Assembly (NCBI RefSeq): GCF_021134715.1
Contig: NC_060025.1
Coordinates: 3,162,001 to 3,226,000 of the forward strand
DNA: 64,000 nt
Direction of reading: 5' to 3'
Source of the DNA: Daphnia pulex
Lineage: Eukaryota > Arthropoda > Branchiopoda > Diplostraca > Daphniidae
The notes under the pieces were generated by a model. That model was not told where the DNA came from, made no database searches, and saw only the letters and a list, made by a program, of their open reading frames with translations. The position numbers and the translations under genes are program-made. Positions 43,776-56,597 of this stretch are shown in pieces; within the stretch, counting starts at the first letter, position 1, and the number at the start of each line of letters is the position of its first letter.

Positions 43776-45232
43776 AAATGGACTGGTAATCGTACCACTA
43801 GCGACGTTTGCCTTCGTTCGATCGACGATCGATGTGTCTATGTTTTCAAAATTTAATGTAACCAATAATTATTGATAATATCAAACGGATCATTGGCCCA
43901 TTCGTTGTGCTGGCCTGCGCAAAATGATCAATTTCGAACGGCGATTAGGCTCATTTGGATTACGCTGCGAAGTATTGATTATCGACGGATTATTGTTGGC
44001 CTTATTCCGTGTATAAAATTGAATAATTGAGTCTAGTGGTACTAGAGCAACGAAATCCTTCTATGTATACTACACTCTGAAGCAAAATTAACATTTGTTG
44101 AACTTCCCACGAACATTCGCACAAGACGCAAATTTTGTATCAGAAGCGAATGTTACTTGTTGAACCAAACAGTCATCCAACTGTTAACAAGTTGCACTAA
44201 TGCGAGTTATTCTCCTTCCCTAAACATAAGCCAAATCAGCCGTCATTGCATATCAAGTTAACTTGAAATTCAACTTACAAAAAAGTTTTACCTTTTATGG
44301 CCCTCATTTGAGTTTTTCTATTTCAGTTAAGAACAAAAACGTCTTTTCCTCTAAGCAATTTGCTGATGCCTGAAAGAAGCGTACGTGATTTCCGCGAGGA
44401 TAAAGTGTACTGCGCTTCCGGATGTATTTTAATTTCTTTTCATTGCTCCAAACAAAACGTAAATCGGAAAAGTTAACTAAGCTAGCTTCGGAAATGTTTC
44501 ATGAATGCCTTTTTGATCGCTCTCTAAATTTTCATTAAATATATAAGGGAAACTGCTAAAGCTTTTCAAAGACTTTTGCTCTTTCCATTGTGACTACCAC
44601 CACTCGAAGGGTAAAGCGGGTTAAAGTGCTTCCCTCTTTTGTCTCTTCCGCACGAACGATCCGCCGATTCCTGCTTTAGTCAAAGATAAGCTTTTGTCTT
44701 CATCATTGCGTAACAGAGACTAATCAGTAATATATGCAAAACTGTGGGTATTAATTACGACTCAGTCATGTGGAAAAAAGCGTTCGCATCAGTGTGTGCA
44801 ACAGAATGAATGGGTCGACATCCAGCGAAAGGCAACTTGACAGTAGTCGTTCTAGTTGGCATTATAACAGCAAGTTTCAGAGAACTTTTCTAAAAAGTAT
44901 AGGCACAATCGATCCAGTTTGGACTATAAGCTGCTCAGTTCAACAGTGTCTCAGCGTCATCTGTCTGTATAGGTGGTGTGTTGGTCTGCAGGGACCTATA
45001 GTGTTAATCACATTTTTTTTTCGTTTGCAATGTTAAATTAAGAAAAACTCGTTGCTTTTCACTGACAAAGTCAAATATCCCGCCGTAACTACCGTTTTTA
45101 GCCTGCAGCCCCAGTGCCCCACCTTGCGTTAGCCATGGCAGTTACAATAGTGGGATCAAGCGGGAACGGCGTTATTCAGCTACTTTTTATACGCGATGCA
45201 TTTACTAACGAAGAATTCGTTCCATTCATGTG
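43776..45232. repeat. Segmental duplication, copy 2
   Basis: Partner of 20997-22265, same orientation. It has about 205 extra bases near its left end (43795-43995) and a few short indels. Its right part, 45050-45205, has a third, more diverged copy at 50275-50445. This copy is in its likely original setting, 3 kb downstream of the GPCR 3' end. Confidence 0.85.
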
Positions 45233-47894
45233 AACCGACAATCTATATCCATCCGGTACATCTTTTCACGTCCTTAGTCCTTACATCATCCTTACATCTC
45301 ACGTCTTGTGTGCGCCGGTGTGCGCCAAGAAAGAGCGCGACAGCAATGTGATGTAATGGGGGCGACGAGTATCGATTATATACTTTATTATTCTTAATTA
45401 TTTCAGCTATCATGTCAGGAGGAATTTGTCTTTTTATATTCGCGTGATTGTCAGATAGCTCGCGCGCAGCATTTGGAAAACGATAAAAGAATAGTAATAA
45501 AGCAAAAGGAAAAATGCTGTGCGTTTCGATTAGCACAATATTTCTATACTGCAGTACGCGCGAATAATGGAAAAGATTGGGAGGTAACCCCCTTAATAAA
45601 CAACAAGTTTGGATGCTGAAAGAAGCTTTATTCATATGCTATCACACTTACAGTCACCATAGGAACGTGTCATTGACGTTTGGCTTACTAGGAAAGTAAC
45701 TCGCGCCATACATAGGGAAAATGCAAATTTCAACTGCAAGGTACAAACTTTCTGTTGTGTAAATTATACAGTAGAAGGTAGAAAACTGTTTAATTTTAAA
45801 TGGAGCTGAACGCAGTAATGCAGTAAATAGAATTATTTCCAAAAAGTTACTCTCATCTGATGGTCTATACTGACAATACCTTGGGAGCTCTGTGGTTACT
45901 GTTGAGGCTTTCTTACTTCTCAACATTTCTAGCTGTACGTCTACCACCTTCGTGCCTATTGTATTAGGAATTAAATCGAATTGATTGTACTGGACATCCA
46001 CCCATTAATAATCCAAATCGCATTCGTCTGCGGCCGAATCAATTTTTTATTTTGTTGAATTGATTACCTTTTATTTTTCAGTAGATACTTATAGCTATAG
46101 GTATACTTGTCATTTGAGATTTTATGGTTCGAGAATTGAAGGCCAGTCTGATCAGATTTGGTGAACAGACCATTTGACCTATGTATATACGACTGCTGTA
46201 TAATAACTCCATATCCATTATCTCTTACTTGTCGAAACTGACGAATCCTCTTACCGTCAGTAAAGTCTCAATGGGGGAAACTGTCCTCTGATTTAGTTTT
46301 TCAAGACAGAGCAAATAATTTAGGCATCAAAGTCTAGTTTTTATTGATTGGTTACATCTCTGATACGTTTGTGAACATATCCGAGCGATCCTTCCAGTTT
46401 GCGGGGGCCTGTGGCTTGTACACCACATGTCTTATGTATGTGGTTGCTATCGGGAATAAATTTCGGAATGTATGGGATTACTCTGCTATTTCTATTTCTT
46501 CTTTGGGCTGTCCCGCATAGGATACTGCACGGCCCAAAGTTCCCACATACCACAATTAACTTGGGTAAATAAGTAGTAGTAACGTTTTAAAGAAAAAGAA
46601 AAGAACAAACCAGTAACGAACCTTTACACGAAAGGAAGATTTATAGCAAACCTACTGTATGCCGTGTATATCTAGTGTAATAGCCATTTCGGCTTCTCAC
46701 TTTGATGAATTTTCTTTTTATCTTTCTCGTTGGTTTACTCTGATCTTAAAGTGCGCTAGAACAGGTCCGCTAAAAATGAGCTTCGGTAGAACCCAATAAA
46801 GACTAAGAATTCCGCAAAATGGGAGAGTGTGAAGCACGTAATCGCTATAGGTCTGATGCTGAAACGGCAAACTTGTCGGTACTCCTATAGGTTGCGCCTG
46901 GGATAAGTATCACTATCAGCTTATGTTGATGTAAATTTATTTTGAATTTGAGTAACCCTTCGGCGTCAAATCTCGTTATAGACACACGATGATCATTATT
47001 CTTCTTCTTGGAACACATAGTATAGTTAGATAACATCTCCCACCAGCAAGATGAACTTGTGTTCTACAGCTACCCCGAATTTGACTTGTGACGACTTGAT
47101 ATTACAGATTGACAACAAGTGATCAGAGGAAGGGATGTCTGAATATTATTAAAAAGAAAAAGTAAGAAAACTGTTTCGAGAATTTTCTCCTCTTTTTTAG
47201 TAGTTAATTAAGGGGGCCGTCAACAGCAGAAAAAGAATTCCAAACTAAAAGTAGATAGTCGACGTCGTATAGTGATTATTTTTGGTTCAGTTCATTCATT
47301 CATTTTATTTTAGAATTTTTTTTTTCTTTATATGTTCGGGTATGTATTTTAGTATGTTCGCATATTAAAAACTTGTGTTTGAGCTTTATACAGCGTCACG
47401 TCTTATATATAGAAAGAGAATATTAGTTTCCGCTCGCATCAGTTATAGTCATCTTTTAGCTCTATAATTTCTCACTCGTCCAGTCCTTAATGTATCTGAT
47501 TCCAAAAAATGTCCAGTGTCGCCCGTTGTTATGAGGAGTTGACACCAAACTAGTTACCTTCGCTGGCAGAAGAGCCATTTAACAGGAAATCTGTAGCGCC
47601 AAGATTATTTTTAGCCATAAGAAACTAATCTTGAAAGATGTTGCGCTGAAAATGTACACGTAGTTATCACTTGGAAAGTTTATTTGGATACCTGGGAGAT
47701 TTTCAATCATGACAAATGTGGTGGCTACTAACTCGGTTATTGAGGGGAGAAAACATTACTGTGATTTCCGAAGGGATTATTATTATACGTTGACAAACTA
47801 TTTTTTCTTGGGTGAATTCTCTCACAACATCATAAAAACATTCGTTTACATTTTTTTTTTTTAATTGAGCCGTCCTGAACATCGATTATAGTGT
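45233..47894. other. Intergenic region, 3' side of the GPCR
   Basis: No recognised gene. Minus-strand open frames at 45654-46001 and 46341-46553 have no domain I know. A short tandem repeat (GTGTGCGCCG, two copies) lies near 45298-45318. Confidence 0.35.
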
Positions 47895-49135
47895 TTATGC
47901 GCGTCTGTTACACAATTTGAACTTTTCTTTTAAATGAATCACGGCACGTTTGAATTCTTTACTAGTTAACATGTACATCAATGGATTGTAGAGAGTGTGA
48001 ACGACGAACCAGTCGACAAGAAAAATGTTCATGTAAAAAGCCAATGGGCAGAAAGTTTGGAGACGAAAACACCAATAAACAGCGATGCCATTCAAAGTGA
48101 CTGGGAAAGTACAGAGCCAGAAAGGGAGCATATTGATAGACATGTTTAAAGCGGCGCGAATTTCAAGTCGATTGAGTTTTTGGCGATTGAAAAACCAGGA
48201 GAAACATAGCGTGCTGTCGTCCATTTGAGATTCAAGGTTTCGAAGAGCATTGCCTGTTGCATCGGTCTCATTTTCAATTGGATTTTCCCCTTGACGAGGT
48301 TCCTCAAGCACAGGACCAACTTATTGCAAAAAAAAAAGGATTTATTATTTTTTTTTAATTTTATTATTTTCGCAAATACTTTTTTCAATGTTATTCACCG
48401 GAATCAGAAATTTCCGTTATCTGAAGTTGTATCGGCAATCTTACCTGGGGTGCCATTTATTGAAAGAGTGGGATAAAACTGAAGCGCGATTGATGTTTGC
48501 AGAAAGTTTGGTGGTTGTTATTTAATAATTTTTCGCGATCGGAAAAAAATCATGGCGTGTAAAATAGTACAGAGAATGCCCAGGAGTAGATCGTAGATCA
48601 AGTAAGCATGCACATGGTTCAGATTAATTTTACAATCTTGAATATTTTTATATCCGGTCCAGAACGGACTTGTTACCACCATATACGTCACGATGCATAC
48701 AAAGGATAAAAGGTAAATTGTTCCTCGATTTGTCACTTTCTTTTTGTACCACTCGTAACGAGCGATGGCCAAGTAGCGATCAAGGGCCGCCAGAGTAAGA
48801 AATGATAAAATAATTGTGTAATAGACGCCTGCATTGAGGACGAAAATCTGGCATACCACTTTGTTATCATGGCTCGAGTAGGTCAGCATATGGACAATTG
48901 CTTGAATTAAGCAAAGCTGATTCACCATTGAAAGCGCCACCCAGTACAAATGACGCGGGTAGTGCAACTGCCGTGAAAATCCAATCACCAGCGCAATAAA
49001 TAAATTGATCAAAGCACCGACCACAACGACAGCGATGCGAACACTTTGGGACTTTAAAGACATGGGTCTCGGATATACTGGGACATCTAAACTAGCAAAT
49101 AGTGCCGTCAAATTGATTGCTGCTGATTGATTCAT
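47895..49135 (-). pseudogene. Rhodopsin-like GPCR with an in-frame stop
   Basis: Exon 1 is 49135-48445 and exon 2 is 48319-47895; the donor and acceptor phases agree. The extracellular N-terminus (MNQSAAINLT) has a glycosylation site. TM1 to TM5 follow: SVRIAVVVVGALINLFIAL, an LYWVALSM segment, CQIFVLNAGVYYT, the E/DRY box in LAALDRYLAIA, TYMVVTSPFWTG and IYDLLLGILCTILHAM. In exon 2, TM6 is LPFWLCTFPVT and TM7 ends in NPLMY, a variant of NPxxY. Between TM5 and the third loop, right after RSRKIIK, a TAA stop (48518-48520) interrupts an otherwise continuous frame. The copied fragment at 22268-22525 also has TAA at the corresponding place, so the stop may be old, or a splice site there escapes me. 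The ligand is unknown. Confidence 0.7.
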
Positions 49136-51703
49136 TTGAGTATCAAAGATTTAGTTAACGAGGTGACTGTGCTAAGACTGTGCTCTGTGTGCAACTGAGA
49201 CGGGCTAACTCAAATAAGAAGCTATATATACATGAATGGAAGATGACGACGTTTTTGTCTTGCGCAGTCACCATCTCAATGATCGCTCTAATTTACTTAC
49301 CGTATAGTGCATCAATTCTGTATACTGTGAAAAAGAGATTTACTCATTTTTATTCTCGTAGTATGGTAGGTTGCAACGAATAAAAATAAAAAAGTGAATT
49401 ACTTTTCATTTTGTAAAGCTGTTTCATTTTTCGGTTGTTACGTAAGCGGAAGTAGGATGTCACCTCGACTCGAATGTCACCGTTTGGTACAAGCTGATAT
49501 GCTGGGCAACCAGAAAACTTGGTATAGCTTAGCATGTCTTGCGTACTCTTTTCGATTGTTTTGTTTTCAGACTATACAAGTTCAACGGGTGGATATCGCA
49601 GTGTAGCTTTTATTTGAATAACTTGTCCACCAGGAAGGCACAGAAAACATTATTTAAAAAAAAAAAAACAAGTGTCCCATTATTATTTCACATGGTGGCT
49701 CGTAGACATTTTTCTGATTGCCGTGTGTATACTGTAGACTCACCGAAGAACAAAATAAGCTGCTTTCCAATGTTTTTTTATGCGATTTACAATTTCTTAG
49801 AAATAAACCGTATCAGCAGAGAAGAATAGAAATAAAGTCAAAATCTAAAGAAGGCTTCAGTCATTTCGGAAGTTATTCTTGCGCTGTTACTACGACAATT
49901 TGTTGTTTAGCAAAATCGAGCGTAAAATAACTGCAGTTAAAATTTTTTTTTAAAGCTGAAAATTAAATTCCCATTTGTTGCCCTGTCGTTTTCCTTGATA
50001 TGACATTACATTTTGTAATGTTGGAGTAAGAGCACTTTTAAACCTTTCAACTTTTCATTTCAGCATTGATAAATGGCAACTTTGGTAGCTATTGCTTTTC
50101 CGCCTTTCCGGTCACTTGGAGAGCCGCAAAAGTTCTCTATGTGTTTACAAAGACATTTTGACTGCATTTTTACCTTCTTGATTTTAAAAATCTGTAATCC
50201 TCTTGTTGTCATCTTTACCAAGTTTATTTTTGTTTTTTAGTCATCATCAAATATTAATGTGAAGAAAAACTTGTTGCTTTTCACTGACGCATGAGAATGC
50301 GCTGGATGCGCTGGATGCGGTAAATGTCAAATGTTCCGCCGCAAGTACCGTTTCTATCCACTAGCACCACCTTGCGTTAGGCATGGCAGTTACAATGCAG
50401 AATCACGCGGGAATGTCGTTATTCAATTTTATACCTGCATGGAACATAACGACGTCTTTGTCTTGCGCAGTCACCCTCTCAGTGAGATTTCCTTCTTGAT
50501 TTCATTACTTTTCTACTAAATTCAAAGCAGATTAGTTCAATTTTAGTCATCGCATACACAGAAATTTAGTAAAATATAAAATTATTATTTTAATAAAAAG
50601 CTGCTTCATTTTCAATTGCATACGTTAGTGAAAGTAGAATGTTATTATCAATAGCGACAGACATATTTACCAACTACTACGCAGAAAACTTCGTGTTTGA
50701 CGTTGAAGTGTATCACTTTGTTTAAACTTAAGAAAAGCAACACCGATCTTGGCAATAAAATGACGTTCTCACTCATAACATTTCTCCATGATTACATCGC
50801 AGTCAGAATATGTACAAGCCAATAATAAAAGCTTTTCGAGTAAATGGGTAGTATTATATACATTATACAATAAATACGAAACAAAAGTGTATGTCGGAGT
50901 CGGTGCATGTTCAATCAGCTCATGTCATACTGCTTTCCTTATTTTAAGAACTTGACAATCAAGAAAGCGTAGCTGAAATTCAGCAAAACAGCTAAGAAGA
51001 TTTCCATTATTATTTCACATACACGTACCTGTCGTACAAGATACCGCTGACATTTCCTGTTCCATCATCTCAATACTTACCGTATGTGCATCATTGCACA
51101 CGAACATAAAGGGTTTTTAGGCAAGCTATGGTATGGATCATTTCTTAGAAACGTAAAAACCCTTTCATTAGAGAATATTGAGGATAAAATCAAAACCTAA
51201 ATAAATATTTAGTACGCTCATATCGCCATATCGGCCGTGAATCTTTCGCTCTTACGCAAGAAAAAGTTTATTGCTTATTAGCACAATCTAGCGTTAAATA
51301 ATTGCAATTTTAATCTGTAAAGTTGTAAATGTTTTCAATAAATATACTAAAAGAGAAATTTGTTTTTTTTTTACAAATTTTGTTGAAACTTTTTCACTTT
51401 TAGTTTAATCAATGCAATAAATAAAAATATACGAGTTAGTTTCTATCTTTCAATTTTTTTTTCTTTTCAGCATTAGCAAATGGCAACTATGGCAGCTTGG
51501 CGGTTGTGGATGGGTGGCGTTCGTGATTTGGCCGGGCTATGTTTACGGTTTCCTACAAATACAGGGTGTTTACAAACACAGGGTCGCAACTTCGTGAATC
51601 GTGATCTAGGTCGAAATTGGTCTGCATGTAATGCATACAGCTTTAATGAACATTGAAACGCCATTTTTGTGTGTGAAACCAGTGTACCGTGTGAGGAGGT
51701 AGA
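49136..51703. other. Intergenic region upstream of the GPCR and MINPP1-like genes
   Basis: This interval holds both divergent promoters. Apart from the diverged repeat at 50275-50445, I see only AT-rich DNA. GACGTCTTTGTCTTGCGCAGTCACC-like text occurs twice (near 49247 and 50449), so part of the interval is itself duplicated. Confidence 0.4.
50275..50445. repeat. Third, diverged copy of the duplicated block end
   Basis: TGTTGCTTTTCACTGAC, CCGTTT..., CACCTTGCGTTAG and CATGGCAGTTACAAT recur in order, as in 45050-45205 and 22085-22235. It also holds a nine-base tandem repeat (TGCGCTGGA twice). Confidence 0.75.
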
Positions 51704-53536
51704 ATGAAGAGTGTCGTTCTTTTGGCGTTAGTATTTAGTTTTTATATTATCCATGTACTGTCGGACGTGAACTTAGATCGAAAAAAGCTAAAACAAAGCA
51801 CACCATGTTATGATGAACTTGATGATCCTTACATCCAATTTGCCACAAAAACAGGTTATCGTGTGAATCAAAACAAGGATGACGATGAAATAAAATATAA
51901 AGGTTTCCTATAACTATTACTTGTTGATCTGTTTCATGTAAGTTAAAAAAAAAACATTTGTTTTCAGGGTGTAGTGCCAAACAATTCTGGCTCATGTCTA
52001 GACATGGTACGAGGAATACTGGTACTAAAGACATGATAAAGATGAAAACAGAGCTACCTCTCATTTTCAGAAATACAAAGGTTAATCACAAAGCAGGAAG
52101 AGGAAGTCTTTGTGACGATGACATAAAAAATCTTGAAGATTGGGAATTCCTTGCTAATGTTACTGAGGACAAGTTTCTTGTTACTGAAGGTTTCCATGAA
52201 CTGAAAGGTCTTGGAAAGCGTTTTCAGAAAAGGTTTCCAACCCTCCTGTCGAGACCATTTGTCAATGAGTCTTATGTGGTAAATTAGTTCATTCAACTCA
52301 TTATTTTTATTTAAAAAAATTGTGTTAATTAACCCCATCTTTTTTACAGTTCCAGTTTACTGATTCTGAAAGAACAGATGTAAGTGCACAAGCATTTGCC
52401 CAAGGAATGTTTGGGAGGCGAGATTCTTCCAATGTATACATGAAGAAATCATCAAAGCCTGATTATCTTTTAAGGGTAACATCCTGTAATTATTATATTG
52501 CTCAAAATTGATCTGTAGCCTAACATATAAATTATTTTTAGTTCTACAAAACCTGTGACAAGTGGTTAAAGGAAGTTGATGAAAATTCTACTGCAATAAT
52601 TGAGAAGAAAATGTATGAAAAATCTCCAGAATTCTTGGGCATGATAAAATCTGTCTCTGATCGCATGGGATTTACTTCTTCTCTTAAACTAGGTTTCAAA
52701 TCAAATTAAATATTTAAGTTTTTCCCCCTAAAAACATTTTTTTTTTTTTTTTTTTTACAACGAAAACAGAGGAAGTTGACTTAATGTATTCCATGTGTTC
52801 CTTTGACAAAGCTTGGCGACCGAAAGATCTTTCTCCTTGGTGTGCCGTTTTCAACGAAGACGATCTCCAGGTAAACGGACATCCACATTTTAAAAAATGT
52901 AGATGCGTTTAAAAAGAAATTTGAAAATAGATATTAGAATACCGTGAAGATCTTGAATATTTCTACGAAGACGGATACGGTTACCAAATCAATTACGAGC
53001 AAGCTTGTGCACCTCTAAAGAATATCTTTGAGAACTTCAGGTTAATAAATATTTGATGCTTAATTATTTTAACCTGTTTAATATGTATTCTATTTCAGAA
53101 AAACGGTTGACGAAAGTAGTATTTCCCAACCGAAAGGATTTTTTTATTTCACTCATTCTGGAACTATACTTAAAGGTAATTTCATTGTTACACTGTTATT
53201 GTTTCATTTCAAAAGACTAAAATGTGTTTTTATTACTTTTTTTAATCAGTTCTTGCTCGTATTGGGCTTTATAAAGACAAAGTTCGTCCCACACATTCAA
53301 ACCGCCTAGAACAAATGAACAGAGCATGGCGAACTTCACGAATCGATTCATTCGCTTCCAATATTGCATTTGTTCTATTTAAATGTGCCGACGACTACCG
53401 TGTCACTGCCTTCATTCAAGAACGTCCCGTTCGACTGCCAGGATGTTCCGATGATTTTTGCCACTTCCGTGAATTTGTTGATCAGTATGGTTCCTTGGTT
53501 TCGAAGTGTAGCATTGATGACATATGTCGCGTGTGA
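51704..53536 (+). CDS. MINPP1-like histidine phosphatase, copy 1
   Basis: Eight exons: 51704-51902, 51968-52278, 52350-52475, 52542-52692, 52770-52870, 52931-53040, 53099-53175, 53250-53536; 453 residues. A signal peptide (MKSVVLLALVFSFYIIHVL) sends it to the secretory pathway. The histidine acid phosphatase active site is FWLMSRHGTRNT; further family blocks are MCSFDKAWR, WCAVF, YYEDGYG-type EDGYGYQINYEQAC, YFTHSGTILK and RLPGCSDDFCHF. MINPP1 removes phosphates from inositol polyphosphates including phytate. The usual RHGxRxP has Thr for Pro here, and the vertebrate His-Ala-Glu proton-donor motif reads His-Ser-Gly, so catalytic details may differ. Copy 2 follows in tandem, with identical sizes for exons 2 to 8. 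Confidence 0.92.
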
Positions 53537-54315
53537 TTGCAAATGCTTAGTCTCTCTATATGGATACAGACAGACCTTTGGAAAACTGGCGGGTCTCCAC
53601 CAAGCGTAAATAGCGCGACTACTACGCCGCGTAGGTAGGTTATTTTGGATCAGAAGGGGTGAGAAGTTCCCTTGGCCCTTCTCATTTCCTTCTTTACCTG
53701 TGTGGAATGGTCATGGTTGAAACCAGCCAGTTTTTCCAAAGTCTATATTCATTTTCCAAGATAACCCTGAACTGCATAATTAGTGAATTATTATTCTTAA
53801 CTGTGGGGCCACAGATTCATGTAATCGTGCAATTTAATTCTTCCCTTCTTCTGCCATGTGCGCAATTTTGCATAATTTCTGGTCAAAGGAAAGCTTTTTT
53901 AAGGTTTTATATATCAATTGATGTGACTCAAATTGCAACATTTAACCATATACAGTGCACGTCAGTCAATGTATTATTTGTTCAGTACTTCTTTTCCATT
54001 TTACAGAATTTTTTTTTAAAGCAATTTCCCGTTTTGGTTTTGCGCATTTCCCGGATAACGGTAACAACTTGTCTGGCTCTGGACTCTGGACAGATTTGTT
54101 TTTAAATTTTTTTAAACTGCCACCTAGCAGAATAACATTGAACTAGGTTTATACACACTAAGGAAGACTCGATCCAAGCAGAGGGAACACATGTGAGTTT
54201 GATTGACAGATGAGTCAACTTCATTGTTGAATACATAGACAGGTGGTAGATTGTTCTATTGATTGTGCCAATTGTGCGACGTGTACGTGCCTTTACTGGC
54301 TATACTTTTAGTATA
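53537..54315. other. Spacer between the tandem MINPP1-like genes
   Basis: It holds the 3' end of copy 1 and the promoter of copy 2. No recognised coding domain. Confidence 0.4.
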
Positions 54316-56215
54316 ATGCCGAAACTTTTCATCCAGATTCTTTTGTTGTCATGCCTGGTTTTATTAACAGTGCAAGCTGGGAAACGTAGTTCCAAAGAAT
54401 CGAAAAAAGAAAAGCACAAAGCATCGAGCTTAAAAAATAAATCAGAATACTGCTACGATGACATCGATCACCCTTATGTGTTTTTCGCGACCAAAACTTC
54501 CTACAGATGGAACAGAAACAAAAATGATGATGAAATCACCCCACCTGGTAAGTGTTATCAAGTAATTATGTTATTGTTAGTACCACCCTACTAACTACTA
54601 TGAAAAGGAATAATACCTGGCTTATTTTTTGTTTGGTTTAGGTTGTGTGGCTCAGCAGTTTTGGCTTCTGTCAAGGCATGGTTCACGTAATCCCAGCACT
54701 GAGGAAATGCTGACATTGAAATCCATTCTTCCACTGATCCAAAATGAGATTATTTCAAACCACAAAGCTGGAAAAGGATCTTTGTGTAAAGATGACATTG
54801 AAAATCTTGAAAAATGGATATTTCGGGCTAATGTCAATGATGATGAGTTCCTTGTTAAAGAAGGTTTTAAAGAATTGGAAGACATTGCAGATAGATATCA
54901 AGATCGATTTCCAAAGCTTCTAACAAAACCATTCATCAATTCCTCATACATTGTGTGTAGTAGAAATTAAAATTGCAAATATTTCACTTTTTCTATAATA
55001 TGTTATGATTTTTTTTGTTTAATTCGTCACAGTTCAAGCATACAGAGACAGAGCGCACGAATGCTAGTGCAAGGGCATTTGCCAAAGGATTATTTGGAAA
55101 AAAAGACATTCCTAATGTGTTCTTCCAGGAGTTGAATTCACCAGATAGCCTATTGAAAGTATTTTTTTCTTTTCTAATTTTATGTTATTACGTTCATCAA
55201 CAAATTACAACGTTTACTCTCTTCAAATAGTTCGATGAAATATGTGATAAATGGAGAAATGAAGTTCATAAAAAGAAGAAAGCCTTAATTGAAAAAACGC
55301 TTTTTGAAGAATCGGGTGAAATGTTATCTGTCATCCAATCCGTTACCAATCGGTTGGGTTTCTTATCTCCACTCAACCTCAGTAAGAAATCGCCAACGTT
55401 AACTGAATATTTTATAACTAACGAATAATTTGTGCTTTTTAGATGATATTAATGAAATGTACACTATGTGCACGTTTGATAAAGCTTGGCGTCCAAAGAA
55501 GCTTTCGCCGTGGTGCGCAGTTTTCAGCAAAGAAGACCTTAAGGTTCAGAGTTGTGATTAAAAAGTTCAATGTAGTTAATCAAGGATAACTTCTTTTCTA
55601 TTAATCGCAACCTTTTAGATACTTGAATATCGCGAGGATCTGAAATATTACTATGAAGACGGATATGGGTTTCCCATAAATTACGAACAGGCTTGTATGC
55701 CGTTGAAGAACGTCTACGATAGTTTTAGGTAAAGACATAAAAGAAATATAAATATACAGTCGCACAGTGTCGTCATTTTTCCTTCAACTCCAGGCATGTT
55801 GTGGAAAATCCAGCTTCTTCAAATCCAAAGGGAATCTTTTACTTTACTCATACTGCAACTCTTCTTAAAGGTGATTTTCTATATTATTTATAGCATTATT
55901 TGATCATAATAAATTTTGTGTTGCACAGTGATGGCCCGATTTGGATTATTTAAAGATCCCATCGAAATGAAACATACAAATCGCCATCTTATGAAGAATC
56001 GGGAATGGCGCACGTCATTGATTAATTCTTTTGCCGCCCACCTAGCGCTGGTCCTTTTCAACTGCTCGGATGGCCACTATATCACTGCTTACGTACAAGA
56101 ACGTCCTATCATGCTGCCTGGATGCTCAAGTGAGCTATGCAAGTATTCAGATTTCACGAAAAAATACGAAAAATTTGCCACTTCTTGTAATGTTGATGAC
56201 ATCTGCCGTATCTAA
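54316..56215 (+). CDS. MINPP1-like histidine phosphatase, copy 2
   Basis: Eight exons: 54316-54547, 54642-54952, 55033-55158, 55231-55381, 55443-55543, 55619-55728, 55794-55870, 55929-56215; 464 residues. I take the ATG at 54316 as start because it begins the signal peptide MPKLFIQILLLSCLVLLTV. A Lys/Ser-rich linker follows, longer than in copy 1. The active-site text is FWLLSRHGSRNP, the canonical RHGxRxP form. MCTFDKAWRPK, WCAVFSKEDLK, EDGYGFPINYEQAC and LPGCSSELC match the family. The proton-donor region reads HTAT rather than HAET. The substrate should be inositol hexakis- and pentakisphosphate in the secretory or digestive space. Exons 2 to 8 are the same size as in copy 1, showing tandem duplication. 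The donor of exon 2 is GTGTGT, somewhat unusual. Confidence 0.93.
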
Positions 56216-56597
56216 TCATTTTATTCCAATATGTTGTACCCTAGCCAATATTCAATAAGTGCATTTAATAGGGGCCAAAAACTTTGCATATGTAATGTGA
56301 CACCTGGTTTCGATGCTTTCAATCAGATATAAACGTGGTTCTCGGGTATTGGGTATCTCCGTTTTAATATGATGCGATATTTCACGTATTAAAAATGCTT
56401 GGCACGATATTTACCATTTAATTGTATTTTTAAACGCTTCGTGATAGGAATCTGGCAAAAAAAATCGATTTAAAATAACGTTTTTCGAAGTCTTTGTCGG
56501 TCGTTATTATAATGAACAAAGTCGCAGACAAATCGCAGACAAATTATTCGTATGAAATCTAAAGTAAGACACATCGTTCAGAAGAACTCAAAAGAAA
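56216..56597. other. Convergent 3' spacer
   Basis: The MINPP1-like copy 2 and ATG4 genes end here, tail to tail. AT-rich, no gene. Confidence 0.4.

Noticed and set aside
45243-46553. Minus-strand genes downstream of the GPCR
   Set aside because: Three unrelated open frames with stretches of low complexity and no recognised domain.
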